From positions 1 through 46,248 of the forward strand of contig NZ_JAQOSO010000032.1 of NCBI RefSeq assembly GCF_030068505.1: a stretch of DNA of 46,248 bases, read 5' to 3'. This document shows positions 18,057 to 26,786 of the stretch, piece after piece. Source of the DNA: Roseofilum capinflatum BLCC-M114 (GTDB lineage Bacteria; Cyanobacteriota; Cyanobacteriia; Cyanobacteriales; Desertifilaceae). A model generated the notes under the pieces. The model was not told the origin of the DNA. It saw nothing but the letters and a program-made list of their open reading frames with translations, and ran no database searches. The position numbers were made by a program, and so were the translations under genes. Positions within the stretch are counted from its first letter, which is position 1. Every line of letters begins with the position of its first letter.

Positions 18057-18086
18057 ACCTTCAGCTCTTGTGGGTCAATTGTTAAA

Positions 18087-19604
18087 CTAAGCCGGACAGT
18101 CGCCCGTCCGACTCGTCTTCAAAACCGGACGTGAGACTTTCACCTCATCCGGCTCCTCAATTGAACGGTTCTTGCCACGAATACTAATCAACTCCGCAGC
18201 AGTTTTGCGGTCATGGCAATGCCGATGGAGTAACTGCTTGTTTTCTCTGCGATTGCTACCACCCAAAGCTTTGGGGATAACGTGGTCGATTTCCATCAAG
18301 TCTCCATCTCTAAAGTATTGTCCACAGTAATTGCATTTGCCTTTTTGTTTTTTAAGCAGAGCGGCTTTTTCGTTGGGCATTTCAGGATGTTTGCCCATTC
18401 GACTACTCCAATAAGTTAATTCCCCATCGTATGGACTCTTCATTCCTTTGACCTTGACATGCCTAACAATTGGTGATGATTTGTGTCTCGCTATGACCTC
18501 TCCCAACTTTTTGATGTGGGCTTTGACTTTATCTTTGTTCGGTTTGATGAGGGTTTTGAATCCAAGCCTTTCCCCCTTCGGTGATTTTCCTGAATGATTC
18601 TTACCCATTTGATATTGGGCAATGTTGAATCCTAGGAAATTGAGGTCTTTGTCACCGTCTTTAGTATGGGTGATTCTCGTTTTACTTGGCTTAAGTTCAA
18701 GTCCCATTTCTGCCAACCAATCCCTTATGACCAATGAACAGTCCCTTATCACTTGCTCATCTTTATGTAAGATAACGAAGTCATCTGCATAGCGGATGAG
18801 GGATAAAGCGTATTGGTTATTCATTTTATTTCCTGGGAGAGTTTCGGCGAATTGCTTAACCTTCTCTTCCATACCGTGTAGGGCTATATTAGCTAGGAGC
18901 GGACTGATTACCCCTCCTTGCGGTGTGCCTTCATTGGTAGGGAACCAGGAGTTCCCTTGAATGACTCCAGACTTTAACCATGCTTTGACTTGTCGTCTTA
19001 AGGTAGGGTAGGTCTGGAGTTTATCCAGGAGTTTTTCGTGATTGATTTTATCGAAGCATTTGGCGATGTCAGCATCAAGAACATACTTAGCTTTCTGTTT
19101 GATGCTAGAGAATATGGCTCCGATTGCGTCGTGGGCTGAACGTCCTGGTCTGAATCCGTAACTGTTTGGTTCAAACTTAGCTTCCCATTCGGGTTCCATT
19201 GCTTGTTTTACTAACGCTTGTAGAGCGCGTTCTTCCATCGTTGGGATACCTAATGGTCGTTTTTCGTTTGTTCCTGGTTTAGGAATCAGAACTCTACGGG
19301 TTGGTTTGGCTTTGTGACTGAGATTCAGGTTGGAAGCCAGGATAAGTCTTTGCTTGGGAGAAAGAGATTTAACCCCATCAATCCCTGCTGTCTTCTTACC
19401 TTGGTTATCCTGTGAAACCCGACGTGCCGCCATTAGCTTCCCGTACCAGGAGTTAATGAGTAGTCGCTGCAATCTGTGGACTAACTTGACATTGCCCTGT
19501 TGACTAGCTTTGAATATTCTTTTTTGGAGCTTGAAGACGCATCGTTCGACTTTACGCCAATCGATGTCCCTCCATTCATACATCGAATTAAAATTCGTGT
19601 TCAT
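18087..19604 (-). CDS. ltrA: Group II intron reverse transcriptase/maturase with HNH domain
   Basis: This 505-residue intron-encoded protein is intact. The N-terminal reverse transcriptase shows AGIDGVKSLS, PKPGTNEKRPLGIP, NSYGFRPGRSAHDA, GTPQGGVISPLLANI and the catalytic LIRYADDFVIL. A maturase domain X follows, and then an HNH endonuclease domain (CNYCGQYF ... MEIDHVIPKALGGSN ... CHDRKT) used for second-strand target cleavage. The protein splices the intron RNA and copies it into DNA at new sites. The last 20 or so residues (from EEPDEVKVSRPVL) are encoded by domains V and VI of the ribozyme itself, so the true functional C-terminus may be earlier. Confidence 0.93.
   Translation of the reverse strand: MNTNFNSMYEWRDIDWRKVERCVFKLQKRIFKASQQGNVKLVHRLQRLLINSWYGKLMAARRVSQDNQGKKTAGIDGVKSLSPKQRLILASNLNLSHKAKPTRRVLIPKPGTNEKRPLGIPTMEERALQALVKQAMEPEWEAKFEPNSYGFRPGRSAHDAIGAIFSSIKQKAKYVLDADIAKCFDKINHEKLLDKLQTYPTLRRQVKAWLKSGVIQGNSWFPTNEGTPQGGVISPLLANIALHGMEEKVKQFAETLPGNKMNNQYALSLIRYADDFVILHKDEQVIRDCSLVIRDWLAEMGLELKPSKTRITHTKDGDKDLNFLGFNIAQYQMGKNHSGKSPKGERLGFKTLIKPNKDKVKAHIKKLGEVIARHKSSPIVRHVKVKGMKSPYDGELTYWSSRMGKHPEMPNEKAALLKKQKGKCNYCGQYFRDGDLMEIDHVIPKALGGSNRRENKQLLHRHCHDRKTAAELISIRGKNRSIEEPDEVKVSRPVLKTSRTGDCPA
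18121..18155 (-). ncRNA. Group II intron domain V catalytic hairpin
   Basis: On the minus strand this reads GAGCCGGATGAGGTGAAAGT then CTCACGTCCGGTTTT. It folds as GAGCCGG paired with CCGGTTT, an internal bulge, and TGAGGT paired with GTCTCA capped by a GAAA tetraloop. The AGC catalytic triad is at the base. This matches the conserved domain V of bacterial group II introns. Confidence 0.9.
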
Positions 19605-20196
19605 GACTTATTCACTCTTAGTTGAGACTATTCATTCCATTCAATCGGACTCACGTCAGCTTATCCAACTCATTACAACTTGGCGTTTGCTTCTTGAGTC
19701 ATCCTTCCCCTATAAACCTTGCGCTGGTTACTGCTCAAGCGAATCGACCTTTGCCTGAGAGATTTGTAAGGGTTACATCGTTCCCAATTTCCGTCTTCTT
19801 AGTTTTAGGGTCTCTCTATCTACCGAATCCTTGTGAATGTTCCCAGTTAAGATTGGGAAATCTTCTGGCACTTTGGATTGTTGACCTTTTGTCTGCTGCC
19901 AATAAACCGAGTAGGCAACTTAAGAGTAACGATAGTTCAAACGAGAGTTCGTATTCCTGCCCATAACTAAATGCTAGACGGGATTCTCTGTCGGATTCAG
20001 AGTTACCGCCGTTTAGCCCCGCTTCACCCATGAGGATTACCAGTTCCCAAGAATGGGGGCTATGCTGTCACTCCAACATCTAGAGGGATGGACTTTCACC
20101 ATCACGGAAATTGAGTTGTCAAGGTTCATTAGAATCCTTGCTCTGCCTACACTTTAGCCATTAAGTGGCTTCCATTTTCGCAGAAACGAATCGCAC
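19605..20196 (-). ncRNA. Group II intron domains I-III (non-coding 5' half)
   Basis: These roughly 590 bases between the intron 5' end and the maturase ATG hold the ribozyme scaffold. Typical patches on the minus strand are GTGAAAGTCCATCCCTCTAG and CTAAACGGCGGTAACTCTGA. The EBS1 candidate TCCCAAT (complement of 19852-19858) pairs with the last seven bases of the 5' exon. Open frames in this stretch are incidental. Confidence 0.75.
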
Positions 20197-20330
20197 TCCC
20201 AATACTCTATTGTCTATTATGGTGAGGCGATCGCCCGATCGGAGCTGAAGATAACCATACCAACAGCCGAGTTTCGGTAAGATAGGGATCAGAAGACTCG
20301 ATCACTGAACTCGTAACTATTTCCTAATCT

Positions 20331-21521
20331 GTGTTGAACCGTTCTCCAGCTCTTTCCTTATTCGCGATTTTAATGGCGATCGCTCCCTTAACGTCCTGCG
20401 CTAATAGCTCTGGAGGTCAAAGTCTAGAGCAACTGCTTGCACCCGATCCCCAACTGCAACAACCTCCTGCGTCCCAACCCTCTCCCTCTCCCCAAGCGTC
20501 TGTCCCTCCTGCTCCTGTTGCTGCTGTTAGCCTTCCGGATAGCTTTCCCTCTGCTATTCCCCAATATCCCAACGCTACTCTAGAATTGGTTTCTCCCTTA
20601 ACATCTGCCCAAGAAGGACTGATCACCCGTTGGTTTAGTCCTGACTCCACCACAGTAGTGAGGCGCTATTACCAAGAGCAATTAACCGAGAACAACTGGG
20701 AAATAACCAGCGCTCAAGATGCACCGGAGCTGTCTGCGCGTCGGGAGGATCTACAACTAACTCTGAGTTTTGCGCCCCCGACTTCTGGACAAACGACTTA
20801 TACCTTAACTTATCGTATAGAAACTATAGAAAATACGCCCACGGTCATCAGTTCTCCAAGTCCTTCCCCTTCTCCTACTCCGTCGCAAGTTTCGACTCCT
20901 CTATCGCCAGAAGTCAAACAATTGATCGCCCTCGGAATTACGAATGATGCTTCTGTAGAAGCATTTGAAGCCAATGAAATCATTACCCGTCGAGAGTATG
21001 CTCGCTGGTTAATCAACGCCAATAATCAAATCTATGCAGACGATCCGGGTAAACAGATTCGGTTAGCGTCTGGGACTGGAGATCCCGTATTCCAAGATGT
21101 ACCGAAAAGTGACCCAGATTTTGCGTACATTCAGGGTTTGGCGGAGGCGGGGTTAATTCCCAGCGCCCTAACTGGAGAGGCAACGGAGACTCGGTTTCGT
21201 CCCGATGCTCCCCTGACGAGGGAAAGTCTCATTGGTTGGAAAGTCCCCTTAGATACTCGTTCGGCACTGCCAAAAGCCACGATAGAGGCGGTCAAAGACA
21301 CTTGGGGATTTCAGGATACGAGTAAAATTAATGCCCAAGTTTTATCAAGTATTTTGGTGGATTTCCAAAATGGGAATAATGCCAATATTCGCCGGGTGTT
21401 TGGCTATACTCGGCTATTTCAACCCCAAAAAACAGTGACCCAGTTGGAAGCAGCAACGGCTCTAACGTATTTTGGGACACAAGGAGAGGGGCGATCGATT
21501 AATACAATTAATAATGAGTAA
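20331..21521 (+). CDS. SLH-domain lipoprotein
   Basis: This 396-residue protein starts at a GTG. It has a lipoprotein signal ending LTSC (Cys at about 23), followed by a Pro/Ser/Gln-rich linker. Residues of about 60-165 form a compact domain (FPSAIPQYPNATLELV ... TRWFSPDSTTVVRRYYQEQL). A second proline-serine linker follows, then S-layer-homology-type repeats (ITRREYARWLINANNQI, FQDVPKSDPDFAYIQGLAEAGLI, FRPDAPLTRESLIGWKV). SLH repeats bind pyruvylated or secondary cell-wall polymer, so the protein probably links an outer or cytoplasmic membrane to the wall. A CUGGG-free intergenic region separates it from comEC; they may not be co-transcribed. Confidence 0.8.
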   Translation: MLNRSPALSLFAILMAIAPLTSCANSSGGQSLEQLLAPDPQLQQPPASQPSPSPQASVPPAPVAAVSLPDSFPSAIPQYPNATLELVSPLTSAQEGLITRWFSPDSTTVVRRYYQEQLTENNWEITSAQDAPELSARREDLQLTLSFAPPTSGQTTYTLTYRIETIENTPTVISSPSPSPSPTPSQVSTPLSPEVKQLIALGITNDASVEAFEANEIITRREYARWLINANNQIYADDPGKQIRLASGTGDPVFQDVPKSDPDFAYIQGLAEAGLIPSALTGEATETRFRPDAPLTRESLIGWKVPLDTRSALPKATIEAVKDTWGFQDTSKINAQVLSSILVDFQNGNNANIRRVFGYTRLFQPQKTVTQLEAATALTYFGTQGEGRSINTINNE

Positions 21522-21657
21522 TTAATAACAAAGTATTGACTGCTCCCCGTTCTTCCAAGACGGAAGGTTAGCGCGGTGATTTAATATAGAGGCTACACTG
21601 TAAAGGTTGAGGTCTGTCGGACTTCAATCGTTTTTGATGTGTATTTTCCTATTTGCC

Positions 21658-23886
21658 ATGTCCCGGACGAGCGGTGTGCTTTTGTGTCTGGCTTATATCA
21701 TGGGGTTGCTGCTGGTTCCAGTTCCTGGGGGAAGTTATGGGATGCTGGGGTTGGGGGCGATCGCCGCTTTGACTCTTCCCCGATATTGGCGCATGGGGCC
21801 GAAGTCTGGGATGTGGTTACTGGCGGGAATTCTGGGGTTTCTAGCCAGTTTTTATTTTCATTTTCGCACGCCCCAACTTCCAGAAATAGACTTCAGCCCT
21901 TGGATCGGTCAACCGGTGACGGTGCAGGGAAGGGTACTTAATGAGCCTCAGTTGACGCGATCGCACCGTATCCGGTTTACGCTTAATGTCAGTCAGATTG
22001 GAAACCAGCCGGTTCAGGGAAAGTTCTATACCACGGTTCCCCGACTGCAAGCCACGGGATTACATCCGGGGTATGGGGTGGAAGTGCGGGGGAGACTGTA
22101 TGAACCGCAACCAGCAAGTATCCCTAGAGGGTTTGATTTCCGCCGCTATTTAGCCCGTCAGGGGATGTTTATGGGGCTGAGTGCTGAAACTGTCACATTT
22201 GACGCGAATCAAGGTTCCTGGGGCTGGTGGTGGGTGCGTGAGCGGATTTTGCGCTCCCTGGTGCAGGGGTTGGATGTGCCGGAAGGGGTGGCGATCGCCT
22301 CGATGGTTTTGGGACGGCGATCGGTAGATTTGCCCTTTGATATCCGGGATGATTTTATTCAGGTGGGACTCGCTCATGTATTGGCAACTTCTGGGTTTCA
22401 TGTGTCCCTCTTGTTGGGGTTTGTATTAACTCTAACTCAGAGATTCTCGAAGCAAATGCAGTTTCGGGTGGGGATGATTACCCTGATTTTGTATAGCGGA
22501 TTAACGGGGTTTGCGCCTTCGGTGTTGCGAGCGTCATTAATGGGATTTGGAGCAGTTTTAGGGAAGTTATTAGACCGTCGAGTGAATATTTTAGGCTCCT
22601 TATTATTGGCGGCAACCCTATTACTTTTAGTTGACCCGTTATGGATTCAAGATTTAGGATTTCAGTTGAGTTTTTTGGCGACATTGGGGTTAGTGGTGAC
22701 GGTTCCGGTGTTGATGGAAATTGGGGACGGTTTACCCCCGGCGATCGCCTCCGCATTCGCAGTTCCTGTCAGTGCTTTTCTTTGGACATTTCCCCTACTG
22801 TTGTATCATTTTGGCCTATTATCGCCCTACGGAATTTTAGTCAATTTGGTGACCCTGCCCTTAGTGGTGCTACTCACGCTGGGGGGGATGGTGGTGGCTT
22901 GTGTGGCAGTGGTTTGGCCCGGTTTAGGAAGTTGGGTGGCGACAGTTTTGTATTATCCGACGGTGGCGTTTCTAGGAATTATTGATAGGTTTACTCAGCT
23001 ACCGGGGAATTGGGTAGCGGTGGGTAAGATTTCTGAACTTCAGTTGCTGGTTTTGTATGGCGTAATTCTGCTGTTTTGGGTGAAGGGGAGAATTGAGCTT
23101 AAGTCTAAAATAGTGCTGGGAATGGCCGTTGGTTTGGCGATCGCCGTCGTCGTCATTCCCCTAGGGTATACTCAAGCGTATCAGTCTCAAGTAACGGTGT
23201 TTGCGACTCGCACCCCAGTAGTCGCTATTCAGGATCGAGGTAAGGCGATTTTGGTGAATACTCCCGATTTTGGAGTCGCTCAGTATACCCTGATTCCGTT
23301 CTTCCAGTCTCAGGGGGTGAATCAATTGGATGCTGGGGTGACGATCGATGGGGGAAATGCTCCCATTGAGGGATGGTTAAGGATTTTAGGGACATTACCC
23401 ATACAGCGATTTTATCAGATTGGTGACCTTGTAACTCAGGCAGAGCCAAAGATTGAGGAGCAGGTGGAAACTTATCAAGTGTTGCAGGTGAATCAGGGGT
23501 TAAGCTGGAAAACCCTGAGTATTGAAGGCTTGAGTTTAGATCCGCAGGTATTGGAGTTTGAGTTAAAAAATCAACGTTGGATTGTTTTTGGATCGGGTGA
23601 GTTCACGGAGGTATTCTGTCAGGTTCAGTCCTGGTGTACTTCTGAGGGTGGCAATACAGTGTTGATTTGGTCGGGTCGGGGGTTGGGTTTGGAGGTGATA
23701 GAAAAAATACAGCCGAGGGTGGCGATCGCTCTTTCTGAGGATCTCGATCCAGCTATTTTATCCGCATTGCAAGCTCAAAATACGACAGTCTTTTTAACGG
23801 GAAGGGATGGAACGGTTCAATGGAATGCTCAACGAGGGTTTAGCACAACTGCTGATGTGCAAGCACAGAATGATTTTGCCTTTTGA
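21658..23886 (+). CDS. comEC: ComEC/Rec2 family DNA-uptake channel
   Basis: This protein of about 742 residues has an N-terminal helix pair, the DUF4131 region (WIGQPVTVQGRVLNEPQL) and the multi-helix competence domain (GLAHVLATSGFHVSLLLGFVLT, then many membrane helices up to about residue 500). ComEC carries single-stranded DNA across the inner membrane in natural transformation. The C-terminal beta-lactamase-like part is present (ILVNTPDFGVAQYTLIPFF) but lacks the usual HxHxDH metal motif; the corresponding place reads VTIDGGNAP. I chose the ATG giving MSRTSGVLL; upstream TTG and ATG codons are in frame (21607, 21637). Confidence 0.88.
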   Translation: MSRTSGVLLCLAYIMGLLLVPVPGGSYGMLGLGAIAALTLPRYWRMGPKSGMWLLAGILGFLASFYFHFRTPQLPEIDFSPWIGQPVTVQGRVLNEPQLTRSHRIRFTLNVSQIGNQPVQGKFYTTVPRLQATGLHPGYGVEVRGRLYEPQPASIPRGFDFRRYLARQGMFMGLSAETVTFDANQGSWGWWWVRERILRSLVQGLDVPEGVAIASMVLGRRSVDLPFDIRDDFIQVGLAHVLATSGFHVSLLLGFVLTLTQRFSKQMQFRVGMITLILYSGLTGFAPSVLRASLMGFGAVLGKLLDRRVNILGSLLLAATLLLLVDPLWIQDLGFQLSFLATLGLVVTVPVLMEIGDGLPPAIASAFAVPVSAFLWTFPLLLYHFGLLSPYGILVNLVTLPLVVLLTLGGMVVACVAVVWPGLGSWVATVLYYPTVAFLGIIDRFTQLPGNWVAVGKISELQLLVLYGVILLFWVKGRIELKSKIVLGMAVGLAIAVVVIPLGYTQAYQSQVTVFATRTPVVAIQDRGKAILVNTPDFGVAQYTLIPFFQSQGVNQLDAGVTIDGGNAPIEGWLRILGTLPIQRFYQIGDLVTQAEPKIEEQVETYQVLQVNQGLSWKTLSIEGLSLDPQVLEFELKNQRWIVFGSGEFTEVFCQVQSWCTSEGGNTVLIWSGRGLGLEVIEKIQPRVAIALSEDLDPAILSALQAQNTTVFLTGRDGTVQWNAQRGFSTTADVQAQNDFAF

Positions 23887-23906
23887 GAGGGAGATGCAGC
23901 GTAAGT

Positions 23907-23930
23907 CATGAGTAATGAGTAATGAGTTTT
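23907..23930. repeat. STRR-type GAGTAAT repeat, left of the DGQHR gene
   Basis: ATGAGTAATGAGTAATGAG-type repeats (period seven) lie between comEC and the DGQHR gene. A matching GAGTAATGAGTAATGAGT tract (25552-25570) lies at the other end of the DGQHR gene, so that gene is bracketed by the same repeat. Confidence 0.7.
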
Positions 23931-24039
23931 GAGTAAGAGTTTAAACTATTAGGAGGTGTTCGGGTTGATGGCTCATCTGCAAGTTTTAACGATTTGTTAT
24001 TTTAACAAAATTGAGGCGATCGCCAATCCCCCCATTCCC

Positions 24040-25548
24040 CTATCCCCCCAATTGACTCGGTAGAGTCAGTTGGCGGGGATGAACAAATTTACCGTCGAAG
24101 CTGAGGGCTTTGTCTTGGAAGGTGCGAGCATTGGCGAGGTCTTGGCGCAGTTGGGCCCTTTCTAGGGTGTCGGGGGTGTCGTCGATCAGGTGGATCAACA
24201 GACGGGTGGCGAGATCCCGGCCGGAGACTTGGATGCGTTTTTTGGTGGGGTTGAAGAGGATGCCGTACCAGAGGGATTCGGGGTGATCGATATGACTGAA
24301 GCCGCCTTGAGTGTCGTAGGTGCAAAGTTGGCTGAAGATGCGGGTTAAGCTGAGGTTGTGTTGGTACACGAGGATACCGATCGCCCGAACGAGGGCGATT
24401 TGACCGACGGGACGGAAGAGCATGTGACCTTTGCCGCCGATACTCTCAAAGCTGAAGCGGCGTAGGTCGGTAGATAAGGCTCCGGTTTCGAGGCTCTGGT
24501 AGCTGGGAAGGGTGGCGAGGTGGTCGAAGAGGGTGGAGAGGGTGTCTATGGCTTCTTGGAGTTCTTCGTCTTCGGGACGCAGGGGGATCAGGCCTTTGTC
24601 GGTTGGTTTCCAGTGGGGATAGGGATGCTGGAGATAGGCTTGGGCCATGTCTTTGAGGGCGGGGAGGGTGGTGAGTACGGTGGATTTGGCGGAGACGGTG
24701 GCGCTGTCGAAGTTGACTCTGGGGTGGCGATCGCCGTCTGCTTTCAGTAGGGGATGGTGAACGGCAAGGCGACGGGCGACAATAGAGAAGCCATCATCTT
24801 CATTCAAGAGCGCCAATTGACCGGCACTCAGGCGCACAGCCATCAGGTTGACATGGACGAAAATAGAGCGGATGCGACCCCTGGCTTGGTCGCGAGTTTC
24901 CCCAGGGAGAACGGCGGGCAGGATCTCTAGGCCGATGGTTTCTTGGGCCAGGTTTTGTAGTTGGCTGGGGGTAATGGGGTAGTGCTGATAGAGGTCTTCG
25001 GCGGTGATGCTGGAGCCGGTGGGCTTTTTGTTTTTCTTGTATTTGGGCAGGGAACCGGTGCGGATCAGTTCCATCAGGCCTTGGATACCCATGAGCCGAT
25101 GTTGGCCATCGAGGGCAAAGAGGGAAAAGGTGCGATCGAGGTTGAGCTGGCCCAGGGTTGAGTGCCCTTCGACTTCGCCCAGGTCGAGGGGGGTGAATTG
25201 GGCGGCAGACTCAGTAGCCCGATCTTGGCTGTCCCATTCAGGAGCATGGGGTTCATCGACCCAGGGGGGACTGATGACGGCGAGGATAGGGGGGAATTTG
25301 TGGTTGGGACGGACGGCGAGATATTGGGCCAGGGGGGCTTGGCGCGACCAGTCGAGGGGGCGCTGTTGCAATTGTTCGATGGTGTCGGCATCCCGGATGG
25401 GGTTGTGGGTTTGGGGGTCGAATTTGTGTTGAAACAGGGGCAGTTGGTGGGCAAACCGGACATGGTTAGCGAGCCATTCGAGGGTGACGGAGGTGAGGTA
25501 GGCTTGGCTTTGTCCCATTTGGGTTTTTTGCACGAGGAGTTGGGTCAT
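24040..25548 (-). CDS. DGQHR-domain protein (DndB-like)
   Basis: This 502-residue protein carries the exact DGQHR motif at residues 147-151 (FSLFALDGQHRLMGIQG). It has further DndB-family style segments such as RSIFVHVNLMAVRLSAGQLALLNEDDGFSIVARRL. DndB proteins of this superfamily regulate the phosphorothioation genes and bind DNA. This one is longer than the neighbouring dndB product (502 against 338 residues) and has the motif intact, whereas the neighbour reads NDGMHRR. The gene is divergent from the dnd operon and shares a gap of about 220 bases with it. GC content is high. Its job, regulator or second accessory factor, is inferred from context. Confidence 0.85.
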   Translation of the reverse strand: MTQLLVQKTQMGQSQAYLTSVTLEWLANHVRFAHQLPLFQHKFDPQTHNPIRDADTIEQLQQRPLDWSRQAPLAQYLAVRPNHKFPPILAVISPPWVDEPHAPEWDSQDRATESAAQFTPLDLGEVEGHSTLGQLNLDRTFSLFALDGQHRLMGIQGLMELIRTGSLPKYKKNKKPTGSSITAEDLYQHYPITPSQLQNLAQETIGLEILPAVLPGETRDQARGRIRSIFVHVNLMAVRLSAGQLALLNEDDGFSIVARRLAVHHPLLKADGDRHPRVNFDSATVSAKSTVLTTLPALKDMAQAYLQHPYPHWKPTDKGLIPLRPEDEELQEAIDTLSTLFDHLATLPSYQSLETGALSTDLRRFSFESIGGKGHMLFRPVGQIALVRAIGILVYQHNLSLTRIFSQLCTYDTQGGFSHIDHPESLWYGILFNPTKKRIQVSGRDLATRLLIHLIDDTPDTLERAQLRQDLANARTFQDKALSFDGKFVHPRQLTLPSQLGG

Positions 25549-25627
25549 GTTTGAGTAATGAGTAATGAGTGGGGGAATGGGGAATTTGGGGTTAAGGTTG
25601 ATTATCTCATTGATATTCGTCAGGTTG

Positions 25628-25696
25628 CCCTCTTCCCCCTGCCCCCTTCTCCCACAGGAGAAGGGGGTTCAAAGTCCCTCTCCTTGGGGAGAGGGC
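25628..25696. repeat. Hairpin repeat, single copy of the dndC-dndD array family
   Basis: This stretch contains CCCCCTTCTCCCACAGGAG-AAGGGGG followed by AGTCCCTCTCC and GGAGAGGGC, both strong hairpins. It is the same repeat family as the array at 29435-29773, here as a single copy in the divergent promoter gap. The two occurrences therefore flank the dndB-HNH-dndC block. Confidence 0.75.
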
Positions 25697-25769
25697 ATTT
25701 TTTCTAAAACTTTGGAATCTTTTTAAAAAACTATGTCATACTGGAGGGGTCGCGGGGGGGGAAAGGGTG

Positions 25770-26786
25770 ATGTTGACTGCGTTTGAGTATGTGTTACCGG
25801 TGGTGCGGGGGATTCAGGCGGGGTATGAGTATTATACGTCGATGTGTCCTTTGCGGTTTTTACCGAAGTTGTTTCCGGTGGGGATGGGGAAGAGTGACCC
25901 GGTGTTGCGGGTTGGCCGATCGCCGTCTCGATCGCGAATTAAGTCTTTGTCTCGTTATATTTTAGACCATTCTCAGAGTTATGTTTTACCGGGGCTGATG
26001 GTGGCAATTGATGGGGATACGCGGTTTGAACCAGTGAGCGAGGAGGGGGAAGATTGGAAGATGGGGCGCTTGTATGTGCCCATGGATGCCACGTTGACGA
26101 TTAATGATGGGATGCATCGTAGGATGGCGCTGGAATGGGCAGTACAGGAGCGTCCAGAGCTGGGATATGAGACGATCGCGGTATGTTTCTTTTTGGGGAT
26201 GGGGTTGGAGCGATCGCAGCAGATGTTTTACGATCTCAATCGCTATGGGATGCGCGTCGATCCGGGTTTGGGGTGGTTGTATAACCATCGAGAGCGGGGC
26301 GAGGGTTGGGTGTTTCATGTGATTAAGGAGGTTGAGTGCTTACGGAAATTAACGGAGATGGAGCGCAGCCGTTTAGGGGCGAAGTCGGGTAAGTTGTTTA
26401 CGTTGTCTGGGGTGTATCCGGCGATCGCCCAGATGTTGGAGCAGGGGGTAACGGTGGCAGAGGCGGTATTATTTTGGCGGGGGGTGTGGGAGGTAATGGG
26501 GGTTTGGCGATCGGTGTTGACGGGGGAGTTGATGGCGTGGGAGGCTAGGGAGAGGTATGTCTGTTGTCAGGCGATCGCCTTTTGGGGGTTGGCTGACGTG
26601 GGGGTTACCCTGTTGTCTCTGTATCCAGAGTCTTGGGAGAATTGCTTACAGGGTTTGGCGCGGGTGGATTGGTCAGTGGCTAACCCAGTTTGGCAAGATT
26701 CGATTATGATTAAGGGACGCTTTCCAGTTTCTGCTGCGACTAGGGTTTGGATGCGCGACTATTTGATGGGGTTTTTGGAAACATGA
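25770..26786 (+). CDS. dndB: DNA sulfur modification protein DndB
   Basis: This 338-residue protein is a compact DndB. The family motif is present in variant form as TINDGMHRRMALEWAV (residues 110-125). The following FFLGMGLERSQQMFYDLNRYGMRVD matches the conserved helix-strand region after DGQHR. DndB is not needed to insert sulfur; in studied hosts it represses dnd transcription and tunes modification density. It is the first gene of the rightward operon and overlaps the HNH gene by four bases (ATGA). Start choice: an ATG three bases after a GTG at 25767; both follow a purine-rich run. GC content is high, like the divergent DGQHR gene. Confidence 0.85.
   Translation: MLTAFEYVLPVVRGIQAGYEYYTSMCPLRFLPKLFPVGMGKSDPVLRVGRSPSRSRIKSLSRYILDHSQSYVLPGLMVAIDGDTRFEPVSEEGEDWKMGRLYVPMDATLTINDGMHRRMALEWAVQERPELGYETIAVCFFLGMGLERSQQMFYDLNRYGMRVDPGLGWLYNHRERGEGWVFHVIKEVECLRKLTEMERSRLGAKSGKLFTLSGVYPAIAQMLEQGVTVAEAVLFWRGVWEVMGVWRSVLTGELMAWEARERYVCCQAIAFWGLADVGVTLLSLYPESWENCLQGLARVDWSVANPVWQDSIMIKGRFPVSAATRVWMRDYLMGFLET

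Larger units (their letters stand above)
18081..20196 (-). mobile_element. Complete group II intron (retroelement)
   Basis: The intron runs on the minus strand. Its 5' end GTGCGAT is read from base 20196. The upstream exon ends ATTGGGA (complement of 20197-20203), and an exactly complementary TCCCAAT (complement of 19852-19858) in domain I is a good EBS1, which fixes the boundary. A 34-35 nt domain V lies at 18121-18155, and domain VI has a bulged A seven bases before an AC 3' end at 18081. Total length is about 2116 nt with an intact reverse transcriptase in domain IV. It is inserted between genes, 24 bases before a response-regulator ATG, so that mRNA leader would be restored by splicing. 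Confidence 0.9.

Noticed and set aside
21540-21600. GACTGCTCCCCGTTCTTCC with a CTTCC/GGAAG hairpin, reminiscent of IS200/IS605 ends
   Set aside because: No transposase or second end is visible nearby, so it is not reported as an insertion sequence.
24520-25554. Several plus-strand Gly-rich frames over the DGQHR gene
   Set aside because: They are antisense shadows of a GC-rich coding region with no family match.
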